Assembly: GCA_037954235.1 (NCBI GenBank)
Contig: JBBMOA010000020.1
Coordinates: forward strand, 16,150,677-16,214,676
Source of the DNA: Aulostomus chinensis
Lineage: Eukaryota; Chordata; Actinopteri; Syngnathiformes; Aulostomidae
DNA length: 64,000 nt
Reading direction: 5' to 3'
Shown: piece after piece, positions 11,813-24,823 of the stretch
How the letters are laid out: every line of letters begins with the position of its first letter
Position numbering within the stretch: position 1 is the stretch's first letter
Translations under genes and position numbers: made by a program
The notes under the pieces: model-generated
What the model saw: the letters and a program-made list of their open reading frames with translations, nothing else
Database searches by the model: none
Told to the model about the DNA's origin: nothing

Positions 11813-12142
11813 TGCACGTGCAGGCTTACAAGAGGATGACAAGATCCCACCGAGAGGAAGATTCAGTCTTAGATGCAGTGATTTACATTTTTACTGCATC
11901 CTGTACGGAGGACCAAAACGGCTCCTGAAAAACCTTTAAAACTGATAACAAAAAGCTCAAATGTTGATGAAAAATGGACAAAAAATATCTCAGAAAATGA
12001 GAAACTTGATTTCTGATTTGTTTTGTTTTTTGAATATGTTATTAAAACTGAATCGTTTTCGGAACGTACATTAGCTATTCATCTGCAGATTCATTGAATC
12101 TGAAACCGAATTTTGCCAATGAAAAAGAAAAGTAAGAAAATA

Positions 12143-12162
12143 ATAATAATAATAATAATAAC
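12143..12162. repeat. (AAT)n microsatellite
   Basis: About six to seven AAT units in AT-rich gene-free DNA. Confidence 0.85.
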
Positions 12163-12689
12163 CTGTTATCAAAAATGATAATGGTTGATTGTAATTTGAG
12201 ACAAAAGGTTAAACTTCTTCGATAAGTCAAGTCATAATTATGAGTGATGAAGTTTAAATTATGAGATTTGAAAAGTCAAAATTATGTGATAAAAGCCAGC
12301 TTTAAGATGAAAATTCACAAAAAAGTTCTTCAATTTTAAAAGTCATGGTTATGAGAAAAAGCCATAATCAAAAGTTATCTCATAATTACAGCTTTTTTTT
12401 CTATTTATTTTTTACCTGTCTTATAATTTTTTGCAATATTTATATAATCATGGCAAATTCTTCTTTATTTCACTTGTGGAAATGGGCTTCCATATCTTAC
12501 AGATTTACAAAAGAGGCTATAGACTATTTACATAGAACCAGTTTGTTGAAAAGTCTTTGTATAGCAAATATATAAACGATACATAATACTAATTAAAAGC
12601 CCTAATGATTAATTATAAGTTTTAAGTGTTGTCAGTGTTGCAAGGGCAGAGTTTGTGAACCATGCTCATCTCTCTCTGTCTGATCTATC

Positions 12690-13460
12690 CTGCTCTTTGT
12701 TCGAAGGTCCAGAGATGGCTCTTCTAATCTAGCTAATTGCTGTTTCCCAGAGTTTGGCATTTAAGCAGAAGAGCTGGGTCACCAAACAGCCGTTGATCAA
12801 AACATCCTATTAAGGCGAAGAAACAAAAGGTTCTCACAATGAGCCACTGGTGATTCAACAGTTTGCTTTGTGGACACAAAGCATTAATTAGGGCAATAAC
12901 TTCATGCTATTGCCGTTCTGTAGGCTCCATTTCTGTATGAGTGCATCTATTTATGCTCTGATGTTTTATGGGGACTGGCTTGCCGATTGAACCGCATTCC
13001 CCTGTTGCATGTGCAGATGTGTTATTGGCGTAATGAGGAAAATACTTTTGTGGGAGAGAGGCCCCCAAAACCAAAACTTTCTTAACAAAATAATATTCCT
13101 CATTGTGGTGCCGCATAATAAGAATTGACATAATTACTTGGGCCCATTTCTTGTCTAATTAGCACGCTCCCACAGTGGACAGGGACTAGCAGTTCGGCAG
13201 GAGAAGGGAATCGGACAGGCATGGCAGTAGCAACACAAAAAGGGGCCCCTGGTTTCAGCGTAATTAGGTGAGACAATGCCCCTGACTGTTTTGAGCTATG
13301 GCAGTGGCTCAGAGCCGGGGACCGAGCAGGCAAGCGGACGCCCCGTGAGTTACATCTCCCCTAGACTCTAATAAGCCCCTAATTGTCTTTTTTGATTCAC
13401 ATGGGCAGGCTATTCCTGGTCTCCTGCAGTGAGCCTCAGCCTTGTCCTGCAGAAAGGAAG
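12690..13460. promoter_or_regulatory. Candidate distal enhancer island upstream of vsx2
   Basis: Non-repetitive, relatively GC-balanced sequence about 5 kb upstream of the vsx2 start. TAATTA cores occur near 12885, 13131, 13156 and 13261; 13156-13163 is an exact TAATTAGC (VSX2 consensus). Short open frames here are not gene-like. Enhancer status is inferred; mammalian Vsx2 is known to have strong upstream retinal enhancers. Confidence 0.4.
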
Positions 13461-14823
13461 AAATTTGAGTTGACTCACTCGGGACCTTTAATGTTTGGCC
13501 CCCAAACTCCAGACAACTTGTGTTAACATCCTATGACAGCGTCCCAAACCTGGGAGCCTGCCAGCATGTTGAATACAGGGGTGACCGTGTTTCTCATCGG
13601 ACATCCGTTGTTGTCTGGTTTTACAGCTGCCACGAAGAACGTTCACATCCTGGGGAACTTATCACATCTGTATCTTCTTGCGTTGGCTAACAGTTAGCTG
13701 TCATACTAGCACAGATTCACTTTGTTTCCACTTAGTTTCCTCAAGAGGCAACAGGCAAGGGTTGGAATTCATTTACTGGTAAATTGAGTTTCACCGTTAG
13801 CTGATGCTAAGTTAGTTAGCATTTCCTTGTTTCTTACAACAGGGTTGAACATATCAACTTTCTGCCCTCCATGGGTGAAGTTAACTACAGTTGTGATTAA
13901 AAACTAGATTGCCGGCCTTGATTGTGGTCACAGCTGACCTGTTGAGACGTACGTCATGTCTGTCAGGGTTCTGCCTATGAGACCGTTCAAAAGCAAACGA
14001 CAGGTTTGGATTTGCAAAGAAATAAACACCATGAAACATTTTGTGGCCACTTGGGAGCAGTATATCGTTGTCTTCTTAAAATAATCACCCAAGTTATTGA
14101 TTCAAGTTTTTGCTGAAATCACAAAAAAATGGAGACAAAACATCATAAGGAGTTGTTTTTGGCAAAAGAAAGAGGGTGACGATATCAAACTATGAACCCA
14201 AATTCACGTGTAGTTTTGGCCTGTTTTTGCTCTGTTTTTGGTGTCCTCCTTTAAAAAAAAAAATAAAAATTTGTTGATTAAAAAATGTTTTGTGGACAAT
14301 CATACTATAACTTCATATGAAGACCATTAAAAAGAAAAAAAACGATGAATCAGTGGTTCTAATTGAATAGTTTTTAATTTTAACCATGTAATGTTAATTT
14401 TGTGAGGTGGCTGACATACATAAGAGAAAGTCATTTGGTTATTGTAATGTAAAGAAATATGACTTCAAAAAGTTTCCTAATTGAGAACTTTTTGTCACTG
14501 TAATGTCCTTAAACTCAATGGAGGGTGTGTCCTTGTGCTTTTGAAAAATGTTTGTCATTTTGTGCTGTAGTCCTTATTATAGACGCTGAGCATTTACAGG
14601 CCCTGTCGGCAAAATAATGCAATGGAACAACCCCACAAACACAAAATGGATGAAGACAGCAATATTTGTCTCTGTTGGCATATTGTTTAGACTTTCTAAT
14701 AAAATGTATTTTTTTTTTTTTTTTGGATCTCAATTTATTTGTCAGATTCACTTTCATTTTCCTTGCAGCAGAAGGGATTTTCCAGAAGCAGATGGACTCA
14801 ACAGGCTGCATTTCAACACTGTT

Positions 14824-14825
<2 letters not shown>
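13461..14825. other. Gene-free DNA
   Basis: AT-rich noncoding sequence with A and T runs; no family, RNA gene or clear repeat recognised. Confidence 0.5.

Positions 14826-14893
<68 letters not shown>
14826..14893. repeat. (CA)n microsatellite, 34 units
   Basis: Uninterrupted CA repeat, left member of an inverted pair with the GT tract at 15241-15332. Confidence 0.98.
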
Positions 14894-14896
<3 letters not shown>

Positions 14897-14989
14897 ATCT
14901 CCAGTCTACCAGACATACTACGTATGTTTGAGGCCACTTCTAATGGCAGGTGGCACTCAAAAAGCTTAATATTTCATAATTCGCTCTCG

Positions 14990-15235
14990 CTAACCATCCC
15001 CCGCCGTCAGGGCCTTATGGCTCATGAGAACGTCAATTCGATGTGCCCTCACTTCTTTAATTAGCTGTCAGTTAGAGCAAATGAATCAACTCTTCGCCTA
15101 ATTAAGCAATGCCACCAGGCAGCTCCCTCGAACGAGCCATTGTGTGAGCAGCATGAGAAAACCACAGCTAGCAAACTTGTTTTGGATCAGGAGTGCAACA
15201 TAACGATCACACTGACACACTGTGGGATCTGGGAG
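14990..15235. promoter_or_regulatory. Candidate enhancer island between inverted CA and GT tracts
   Basis: About 250 bases of non-repetitive sequence with an exact TAATTAGC at 15058-15065 and a second TAATTA-type core near 15100. It is the only complex sequence between two long opposite-polarity dinucleotide tracts. The regulatory role is inferred. Confidence 0.35.
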
Positions 15236-15236
15236 C

Positions 15237-15240
<4 letters not shown>

Positions 15241-15331
<91 letters not shown>

Positions 15332-15332
15332 G
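15241..15332. repeat. (TG)n microsatellite, about 45 units
   Basis: The longest dinucleotide tract noticed, near-perfect with one GC near 15327. Confidence 0.98.
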
Positions 15333-16219
15333 TTCATCTATAGTCATCTGTATTTCAGAGGACCTCAGAAGTGGGTGATTTTTTTGGAACCGTTAGCCCA
15401 CTGGGAGCTTTTTGAGGTTGAAGACGGAGTTTAATAGCTGTTTTTAGAACTTGGTTTAGTGAAAGTGTTTTCAGACAAATGTTTAGTTGTGATAGGAAGA
15501 AGGGTTAAAGAATACAATTATGTCATTATGTCAGTCCTCACAAAGGTAGAAGTACAAATACGCATGTGTTATTGAGGCTGGGTGAGGTCACATATTTTTG
15601 CGTTTTACTTTATTTTCCTAAATCTTTTTAAGCATCAAACCTTTCATCTGCAACACATCAGTCCTCTTTATGTTCTATTTAAAGTGACAAAATAAACAAA
15701 CTGTTACATCAGTACTTTTCTCTGCGTTCAGGCTTTTAAATGTTTCTAATCTTCTAATCCAGCAAATATCTGTCTTTTTTTTCTGATTCAAATCTGGTGG
15801 ATTCTGCAGGAGACTGCAGTCAACATGACATTCAGCAGACCCAGAATACAGCGAACACATGAAAGGCTACGCACTTTGTAAAATTGATTAACACGAATTC
15901 AGATATATGAACAATTTCCTCTTTATTTAAAGGTACAGTCGCTCTTTTTCTTGTCGTGAAATTATTCTTTTAACTGACTGACAAGGCTTTGTCGGATCAA
16001 GTCTGAAGTAGTTCTTGTATCTCAGCCGTTACAAAGAGTCAAAAAGTAGGGCAAAAGACAAAAACATGTACGTTTAACATAATCACTTGATGCAATACTC
16101 AAGTGCATTTGAAGTGGGACTGAGCTCCATGTTTTACCTCGACTGAGGAGGTCATGTTTTCAGTTATCAGCAGTTTTCACTAAACTAGAGGGATGAAGCG
16201 CGGGCAAAAGGCGAGCCTG

Positions 16220-16590
16220 TTACATTCCCTGGTCACAGTGCCACCTGTTGGCAACAGGAAATACTCTTTTTTTTTATATATCCTCCTGGTGGGTCAATCA
16301 GATTGATCTCAGACTTTGGTAGAAACACATTAAGAATGTGGTGGTGAGCTACTGTGAAAGACTGAGTTTTTGTCTACCTGTGTTACCATGGCGAGGTGGA
16401 CAATTTTGATTTCGTAATCAAAGCGCCCCCTAGCGGTAACAGTAAAGCAAGTATCATTTGATTTACAACAAAATTCTACCGCGGTATTTCTTGAAACTTA
16501 CTTGCCAGGAGCGTTCAATGGGACTTAAAGGGTTATCCAAAATTGTTTTGACTGATTAAAGGTTAAAGGTCATTGGAATAAGCGCAAGTC
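16220..16590. repeat. Probable dispersed repeat remnant
   Basis: Contains 'gccacctgttggcaacagg' and 'gcgccccctagcggtaaca', phrases I associate with old fish dispersed repeats, plus 'ggttaaaggtca'. Family not named; boundaries approximate. Confidence 0.4.
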
Positions 16591-17103
16591 AGAGAGGCAT
16601 ATAACTGTGCCGCACTATTTCTAGTGTCCAGCAGAATAATTTTTATAATATAATAATTAATAATAATATTTTTTTTCTAATTATCTCAGTATCAGAAATA
16701 AGCCCCAGTTTTGAATTATGTAGAAATAAGAAACATAGAAGATGCAGCGAAAAGCTGACATTTGACAATGACCATACTTGGATTTATTTACCTAAATTAT
16801 AGTTTATCCAAATCACAACTGGCTGAAGCGTCCAGGTGTTAAGGGTGTGTGAGGTGGTTCTGTAAAGATCAAAGTCAAACACATCACAGTGGCCGTTACA
16901 TCAGTAGCTACGTGTCCTAAAGCTCCCTGAGACCCCCCAAGTCCAGCATCATGGTAGATTCGAGCTATGCTGTTGAATATTGTCTCTCTTACGCCACCAG
17001 GAAATGATTTTGTAATTCCAAACACATACTTCATTTCCAGACTGAGCGGAAATGCAATCTCTGCAAACATCTGTTCACTCTCCAGACAAGAGCCCCCCCC
17101 CCC

Positions 17104-17104
<1 letters not shown>

Positions 17105-17152
<48 letters not shown>
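17105..17152. repeat. (CA)n microsatellite
   Basis: About 24 CA units after a poly-C run at about 17094-17103. Confidence 0.97.
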
Positions 17153-17156
<4 letters not shown>

Positions 17157-17400
17157 TTGCGTAGCTATCCTTATTAGGACATTCCATTGAGTTCCATTCA
17201 TGTGAATATCCTCACCCAAACCCTAATCTTAATCCTAACCCTAACCAATTGATGCCTGACCTTAACCTCAGTCTAACTGCAAGTTACACCTTCACTCTAA
17301 CTTTGACCAGGTGTTCATAAATTAAGTTCTGCCGCATTAGGACCGCTCTTTGGTCCCCATGAGGCCTAGAGGTCCTCATAAGGTACGTGTTTTTATCAGA
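17153..17400. repeat. CA-associated dispersed element with CCCTAA-like core
   Basis: Follows the CA tract directly and reads '...attaggacattccattgagttccattcatg...', then degenerate 'ccctaa/cctaacc' units, then 'ttggtccccatgaggcc...ggtcctcataagg'. I recall this arrangement from many fish loci, where it lies beside CA repeats. The telomere-like units are internal and degenerate. Confidence 0.55.
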
Positions 17401-18870
17401 AAAGGTCTCCAAAAGATAACAAAAACCAAGTACACACACACACATTCTGACAGTCTGTTCATTGAAGAGAAATTTTGACTCAATAAAATATTGGCATCTC
17501 CTTTGATTTAAGTCGCGCCGCCTTCAGTGCATTGTTTGTTTTCCAATGAGTTGGAGGTCCCTGAATGTAGCTGTGGTACATTTTAACCTGATGTACTTCA
17601 TGTTAGCTTCATATTTACCGAAAGCTCATCATGATCACGATTCTATATTCTTGTTTTCTTGTTGAAGACGTGGCCCCTGTTTCAACAGAATTGGCTCAGA
17701 AAACATTTGAAAGCTGAGGGAACAATGAGAGTTAAAACCAAGTGGATGAATGTTGATGAGCAGTGCAGGAAAGAGTCCTATACCCTGGAAGTGAGTTAGC
17801 GTTATTGATTCTGATATTGGTCCTGCGTCTCAGAGTCAGGGGGATTTTTAAACGGTTTATTGGTTGAATACCTGATGTTTTGTTGTTTGGCATCAAATGT
17901 GCCTTTAAATACTACACTCGAGAATTTTAAAGCATTTATGTGTCTTAAAAACAGCAGTAGATGGCAAGCGGCCAAGCTAGCTTGGTGATGCTGCAGTCAC
18001 GTGTCCTTGGTGTAATTCATACTTAGCGTAGCGTTAGCTGTGTATTTCTCAAGATTGCATTTACACTTTGAAAATCACTGAATTTGTGTTCATTCCAAGA
18101 AAATTCTCATAAATTATGTTCCCCACAGAACTCTTCTTTTTTTTTTCTTCTTCTTCTTTTTCTTTTTTGCTGTGTTCCAGAATCCAACGTTATCAACCCT
18201 TTGGGTTTTGGTCAAGTGAAACCATGATGCTAACTTTTGGGTTAGCCTACAATCTGTAGTATTTTTCTGAACAAACGTGACAGTAAACCTTCAAACACAA
18301 AAAATATAAAATTAACTTTTATGTTTTAAACTCTATTCGGGCTGTTTTTAATGTAAATTTTTATTGTGACTACTGTCTGAAATGTTCACTTGATTTTATG
18401 GATTCTCCCAGAACTTCCATATACTTCAGCCTCCATTTAGCGTGTCGTCTTCTGTAGGTCACTCAGATACTACTTAGCCTTTTGTGTCCATACAACATAA
18501 AGACTTAGGTTTCCTAATTTTATTCCACACAGCCAAAAAATAGCTATCATGTCAGATAAGGTTCTCATATATACTGAGTTAAAAATACTGGAAATTACCT
18601 TCAACGTTTAAATCACCCAAAGCCTTTAATAAAGAATACAGATGAGATGAACGTATAAAAACAGGGAAAACACACACACTGCCTTTAAATGAATAAATAC
18701 TTACATTGTCTGTCATAATTAATTCACTTAAATGTTTAATTTCTTTCTTACAAATTTATTTTTCAGTAATGCCAAATCTCTGTAAAATTTCCCATCTAAG
18801 GTTGTAATGCCATTCTCAGTATTTTTGTTTGCTGTTGTTTTTTGTATGTTTGGTTGACAGTTGTTACCTC
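17401..18870. other. Gene-free DNA
   Basis: AT-rich sequence with T-rich runs near 18130-18170; no gene or recognised repeat family. Confidence 0.5.
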
Positions 18871-18875
18871 ATTGA

Positions 18876-18978
<103 letters not shown>

Positions 18979-19305
18979 TATTGTTCTTTCTTATTTGTCT
19001 GCTGGGATATCTGAAGTGTTTTATCTTGTTAAATGAATTAAAAAATTGCAAGCTCACTTGATATCTTTACGGCTTCATTTTGTCCGTCTGCGTGCGTCAG
19101 TGATGATACACAAATATTCTTTTGCGTTGAGAATAAAGGCTCATTGTAAAGCGTGCAAATAATTTAACCACATCCCTTTTTTTTTCCTCTGGACCGTCAC
19201 AGGGTGTAATTGTTATTTAATGGATTAAAGATTCATCCTTCCTGTGTAAATCCCTGGAGAGCTGAATGACAGCACCACTGTGTTCACACAACTAAAACAT
19301 CCCCC

Positions 19306-19308
<3 letters not shown>

Positions 19309-19364
<56 letters not shown>
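19309..19364. repeat. (AC)n microsatellite
   Basis: About 28 AC units, followed by a short GC-alternating stretch. Confidence 0.97.
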
Positions 19365-19366
<2 letters not shown>

Positions 19367-19630
19367 GCGCGCACGCGCGTCCACACACGTCGACGCTCAT
19401 TTGACAACAGTGTTTGTGCTTAAAATTCAATTACCCACTTATTGATAGTTCTCTGGGGTGCTAAAGAAGTGGACCCAGAGCTGGTGGAGGTGTGGATGAT
19501 TTCCCAGGAGGCCGCCGTCTCCTCCACACATCACCAGCTGGATCTATTTCATGGCTTTACTCATCAGCAGCAGACGCAGATGGAGCATGAGCAGCCGACA
19601 TACACCTGCACACACCAGCACACGCAGACA

Positions 19631-19631
19631 C

Positions 19632-19659
<28 letters not shown>
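19631..19659. repeat. (CA)n microsatellite
   Basis: About 14 CA units. Confidence 0.93.
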
Positions 19660-19664
<5 letters not shown>

Positions 19665-19800
19665 TGAAACACTTGTATTGCAAAGTCAAATTTAAAAAAA
19701 TAAAATATATAAACAATTGACCAGACTAAAGATTTCATTTAGAATGTCTCATGTCTGTAAATTGATAACAAAAATAACAATTGATCAATTAATCATGTAT

Positions 19801-19824
19801 TATATGTGTGTGTATGTGTGTGTG

Positions 19825-19880
<56 letters not shown>

Positions 19881-19905
19881 TATATACATATATATATGTG
19901 TGTAA
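19801..19905. repeat. Compound (TG/TA)n microsatellite
   Basis: TG-rich start, about 20 TA units, then CA/TA/TG alternation. Confidence 0.95.
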
Positions 19906-20639
19906 ATATGAGTCAATTTCTCAATCTGATCTTGTATTGATATTCCCTCCTTTATCTTTAAAGGTTTTTTGAGTTCAGTTCTGTTTAATTCCAATGAATA
20001 AACCAATCTGAAGTGGTATTTTTAATTTCACCCCATAATTAAATTGAATTAAGTAAAATGTAACTCATACTTAATGGAAAAAACAGTAAATATACATTGT
20101 TTTACTTGTATTAGTTAGATATTAGTATTGTGTTTTTAAAATATAGTTTTATGTATCTCATCTCTGTGAAATTAATTTTCATTTTTTTTTTAAATATAGA
20201 CATTAATTGAAGGGTTTGTGTGTGTTTTTGTTAAATGTAAGGGAATGTATTTATCTTACTGTTACTTATTGTATTCATTTCAGGTTCATCAGGCTTTGAA
20301 AGGTCCTGAACAGGTAATTGTCCTGTTGTGTTCAGTTGCCTCAGTGGAACATGAGTGTGTGTCAGCTGCTCCTTTACGTGATTGAATGACCCTGAAACTG
20401 AAGCAACGAAAAGGAATTCGACCATTACTAACAAATAATTTACTTTATTTTCCCTCAGCAACAATACAAAATATCATTTGTTGTGGTGGAAAAAAGAGAA
20501 TATTGAGAGTATTGTTGCTTCCTCTGGTTCTGATTTTGCATGACTACTCTAAAGTGAAAACGTGTTTTCTTTACATGTCGCGTGCAACACCTGTTCGATG
20601 TTAACACTGGAAATGTCAGAGCAACAAGTAGTGTCCTCC

Positions 20640-20860
20640 AGATTAGCCAGCCACGCGTCTCAAAGTCCCCTGAGGCCTCCGAGGGCCCCCCCACCCCCAG
20701 GAACACTTGGCTTGCCGCTGGCCTCGTTCCCCGCTAATTACAGCACTCATCTCTGCTCTTCCATGAGATGCTACCACTCTGATGACAACCTGCTGCAGCT
20801 CCCAGCTCTGCCTCACCAGGCAACAGCTGAGGCTGTCGGCTGCAAGCCAATACCCACGGG
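20640..20860. promoter_or_regulatory. Candidate GC-rich regulatory island
   Basis: Non-repetitive, GC-rich block in AT-rich surroundings with GCTAATTA at 20733-20740, an exact reverse TAATTAGC. A similar complex block continues after the next microsatellite at about 21090-21480. No coding family is recognised; function is inferred. Confidence 0.3.
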
Positions 20861-20865
20861 GGCAC

Positions 20866-20866
<1 letters not shown>

Positions 20867-20939
<73 letters not shown>
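20867..20939. repeat. (GT)n microsatellite, about 36 units
   Basis: Uninterrupted GT repeat. Confidence 0.98.
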
Positions 20940-20945
<6 letters not shown>

Positions 20946-22081
20946 GGTGGGTGTATAAAAGCGTAATGCATTCATTCACACCACGCGGGGACACATTTAG
21001 GATGCAACTGTAATTTTTCTGTGTTTGAGGAGAAGGTGAGGAATCTAACATGAGGCTGAGCGTCCTTTGATGTGACAGGGTCAGAATACAGTTTTACATG
21101 TCTCTGAGGACGCCGCCGGGTCGATGAGCTCCATACCTGCTGCTGTACTCTCTGTGTGATTGCAGCGGCTGTTCATTAGCAAGGCCCTTGGCTTTAATGG
21201 CCTGTACAATTTGTCGGCCGTAAATCTCCAGACTCCACCCAGGTTTGCTCCCCTGTCTCATCAAAAGGGCTTTGAAGAATGAAGCTGGTGTGATGAAAAA
21301 GAGAATTAGATTTATCTGCCCCCCAAACACCACCACAATCACCACCCCCATCCACCCACCCACCCCTTCCTCTGCACATCAGCTCATGAGCACAGAAAAA
21401 TGATGAGTGGGACCTTGCCTGGCTGAGACACACCCAGAGATGTGATGAAGCCACTGCATGTGTTTGAGCTGCTGATGATATCGCTGCTGTGAGAGAGTAT
21501 GATCAGTGTGTCTCTCTGTGGCTGTCACTGCGGTCCTGGACAGTAAAAGGTGAGCAGCGAGTGGATATGCAGGGCTCATTTGGGGGGTGGGGGTGGGGGG
21601 GGGGGGGGGCGGTGCTGAGGCAGTGAAAAATCCTGCACTACAAGTCCTGGCCTGGTCTACGGAGCCCTGTAGTTGCCAGAGAGAGATTTGGATTTTTCTC
21701 CTAAGAATGAAGATTGAAAATGTAAACAAAAATAATTTGAGGGTACCCGTTAAATCTCAGGCTACAAAACACACAACACATTACAGAAGAGCTATGACAT
21801 AGTTGGAAACAACGGAACTGGTGAATGCTCATTATAGTTGTAAAATTCTATCTTGTTTTTTTGTCTTTGCCTTTTTCAGTTTGAGACGAGAGATCATTTG
21901 ATGACATTGCTGGCGACAGCTTTTCGTCTGTGGTGGAAGAAATTTATCAAGTCAAGTATTTGTCGGTTCATTTTAACAGACGACCTCCAAAGAGAGCTTA
22001 TTTAAATGTGTTTAACACTTTGGGAACACTTCCTCTGAAGTGAAATGGAATTATAACACTGATGAACACGTGTTCTTATAG

Positions 22082-22083
<2 letters not shown>

Positions 22084-22140
<57 letters not shown>
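22084..22140. repeat. (TG)n microsatellite
   Basis: About 28 TG units. Confidence 0.98.
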
Positions 22141-22142
<2 letters not shown>

Positions 22143-22159
22143 TGAGACAAAGAGTTCTC

Positions 22160-23140
22160 TATTTATATGAGACACTTTTGTGTCTTTGTATGCGTTTTTT
22201 TTTTGTCCGTTCCATTCTTGCTAACACGATATCTCATGAACTTCTTGTTCATTCAAAAAGTAGGTGGCAGGTGATTGGATGAACCATCACGATCACAGGC
22301 CAACTTCAACCAATCAGGACACTGAATTCAGGTAGAAGACGAAGCCAGTCACCAGAGTAGTAAAAACATCTTTTCTATCCAGAAAAGCCATCCGTGCCAA
22401 TGTTTGCTCCTCTTTAGACGAAGAAATACTCACAGACATAGAATCATCTATGCTAACCTCTCCAGGAGCCACCATTCTCCTTTTGAACCAACCAGTGTTG
22501 CTGATGCTACATCTAAACCACACCCCTTTCTCCTCAAAGAGTTCCGACTGGCCAAACCTCTTATTCAGAGGGCACGAGGCAATAACTTGAAGCTAGCAGC
22601 TGAAGTCTCCTACGATCGAGGTTACAGTCTCACAGTTCAAATAAATACAACATTTCTTTCACACCTTACGGAAAGCTCTCAAAAACGTACCACAAATGTC
22701 CACAAGGACTCAAAGACGACCTGAAAGATTTTGGGGGTCAAAGGTCAAAGTAAGTAACTAAGCAATCTGATAAATCCAGTGAGCCCAGATAGCAGCTACA
22801 TTTTGGCCAAATCTCACTTCCGGCGCTGATATGTAAGTTGGAACTATGGCAGGGCTTAGCAGCCACGACCACTCCAACTGAACCATCGTTCAAGAGCTCG
22901 TATGGCGTACATCCACCACCTACCAGCCAAAAACCACTGCTAACACAAGGGATCGGTGAGTTACCCATCCAGCTAATAGAGGTACAGCTGCTGCTCCTAG
23001 GACTCCTACGCTACTGAATGTACAACAGTGAAGTAAAAATGACAGTATTTCTTTTGGAGATGTCGTAGAGTAGAACACAGCGCCATGAAAAGAAAAAGCA
23101 AGGGCATGCATGACACATGAAAACTGTAACATATTTTCCT
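22160..23140. repeat. Repeat-derived patchwork
   Basis: Fragments such as 'ctaacacgatatctcatgaacttc' (22218-22245) and 'gggggtcaaaggtcaaag' (about 22733-22750) resemble the repeat family at 51.6-52.1 kb. No intact open frame. Confidence 0.4.
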
Positions 23141-24480
23141 AATTTTTCAGGAATCTGGAAATCTTTAACCGTTCATGACCACGTATTATTTTGGGAAACT
23201 ATCCCCTGCATCCCCGGGGTCTTGATCTTCAGACGAGCTAATTGTCAGAAAATGTAGTTTGACAGTTGGATGACGTCATGGTCTGACCAGTGAGTTGGGC
23301 ACTGTGGTGAGTGAAGACATGTTACCGAGTCCCATTCACTCTGACCTTTTTTTTCCCTGCAGTTCCAGGTCAAGAAATTTGGGTCAGAGAACAATGCACT
23401 CTCTCAGTTGGACCGCAGCAGGGTGCCAAAACCCTCCACATGCTCCCCTCCGACCCTCAGACGCTCTACACAACATCACACTTGGCTCTCACAGATTCAT
23501 AATTACACCGAGATGGAGATTTATTTAGATCGCCTCTTGATTGTTGTTGGGTTCTTACTTCATGATAACAGTTTGAGTGTACGCTCACTGGATTTAGTCA
23601 AACAAAATATAAAGTGACTGTAATCGAGTAATAAATGAACATCCAGAGACGCTTTGGTGAGTTTTAATGAGCTGATGTTTTTTTGGAAAAAAATCTTAGA
23701 GAGTGAGGCAGACCCTAAAATAACCTAAATGCAGTTTGAAAAAGAATGCCAATACTGTAGATATTATATATTCAATCATTTTCACTGAGTTGATCATGTG
23801 TAGTCAATAGGAGTCTTTCAGAATGAAATTCAAATGTATTTCTCGACAACATTTTACCTCTTGATGAATCTTTTGTTTTATGGCAAGCAAATAAGGACGC
23901 TGATAATACTGTTATGTAACTGGCATCAGCTGACTGTGGTTAGTTTTTTTTAAATATTGGCGTATTGGTGTGATGGCCGATTTCTAAGTTGGATCAGTTT
24001 TGTTCCAGTTTTTTTGTTTGCTCAAGAAAACAACCTGGTAAACAGATGATTTGCGAACTGAAAATAATTAAATGTGAGTTTGTTTATTTGTATATTTTTT
24101 TGTTTTGTTTTTTTAGTTTTTGTGGTGCGTTCAAAATGTGAATATCATCGTGTAATTTTGAACTACAGAGTAAAGGGAGTACTTGTTTGAATGTAGTTCC
24201 GTATCGGTTGCCTCTCAGACCAGGACATGGAACAATAACAGCGCTAAAGAAGATGTCGGATCACATTTGAAAGAGCACAAATGAAGGTTCACCGGTGGTG
24301 TTTCAATGTCCCACTGCGTTTTCTTCAGAGTTTGAAGAATGGGTAGGAAATGTGACGTTATTGTGTCCTCTAATCGTGAGCTGCGCACCATCCAAGTGTG
24401 ACTGTTGGGCTCTGATCAGATAACACTGACCTCAGTAAGTATCAGCTGTTGGAAAAATCGGTTGTAAACTATCGGTATAT
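23141..24480. other. Gene-free DNA upstream of the 7SL gene
   Basis: No supported gene, RNA or named repeat. Short open frames near 23.3-23.6 kb lack family resemblance. Confidence 0.5.
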
Positions 24481-24524
24481 GGAATCTGAGTTACTCAAAA
24501 GCTCTGTGAGCGCGTGGTTCTGTC

Positions 24525-24823
24525 GCCGGGTGCGGTGGCGCGCGCCTGTAATCCAAGCTACCGGGAGGCTGAGGCCGGAGGACCGTTTGAGCTCAGGAGC
24601 TCTGAGCTGCAGGGGACTATGTTGATCAGGCGTCCGCGTTAAGTCCGGTATCGATATGGTGCTCCTGGGGGAGCCCGGGACCACCAGGTCGTCCAAGGAG
24701 GGGTGCACCGGCCCAGGCCGGAAACGGAGCAGGTCAAAGCCCCCGTACCGCTCAGTAGCGGGATCGCGCCTGAGAATAGACGCTGTAGTGCAGCCTGAGC
24801 AACACAGCGGGACTCGGTCTTTT
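24525..24823 (+). ncRNA. 7SL RNA, RNA component of the signal recognition particle
   Basis: About 299 bases, the usual 7SL length, matching vertebrate 7SL along its whole length. The 5' Alu domain starts GCCGGGTGCGGTGGCGCG and continues through 'gggaggctgaggc'. The S domain follows with 'gggaccaccaggt', a GGAA tetraloop at 24720-24723, and 'ggagcaggtcaaa', which forms the SRP54-binding helix 8. The 3' Alu domain has 'gggatcgcgcctg' and 'agcctgagcaacacagcg'. A TTTTT run at 24820-24824 fits Pol III termination, and no A-rich tail follows, so this looks like a real gene rather than a retrocopy or Alu-type SINE. 7SL RNA scaffolds the SRP that targets secretory proteins to the ER. I did not find a clear ATF site just upstream, so expression is unproven. 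Confidence 0.9.

Noticed and set aside
14515..15434. Open frames made of Cys-Val or Thr-His repeats
   Set aside because: Direct translations of (GT)n/(CA)n microsatellites; the same applies near 5.3, 17.1, 18.9, 19.3, 20.9, 28.7, 45.1 and 45.8 kb.
17220..17260. CCCTAA-type units suggesting interstitial telomere sequence
   Set aside because: Only a few degenerate units inside a CA-linked dispersed repeat.
24525..24823. Alu-type SINE as an explanation for the 7SL-like sequence
   Set aside because: The S domain is present at full length, there is no A-rich tail, and Alu elements are primate-specific.
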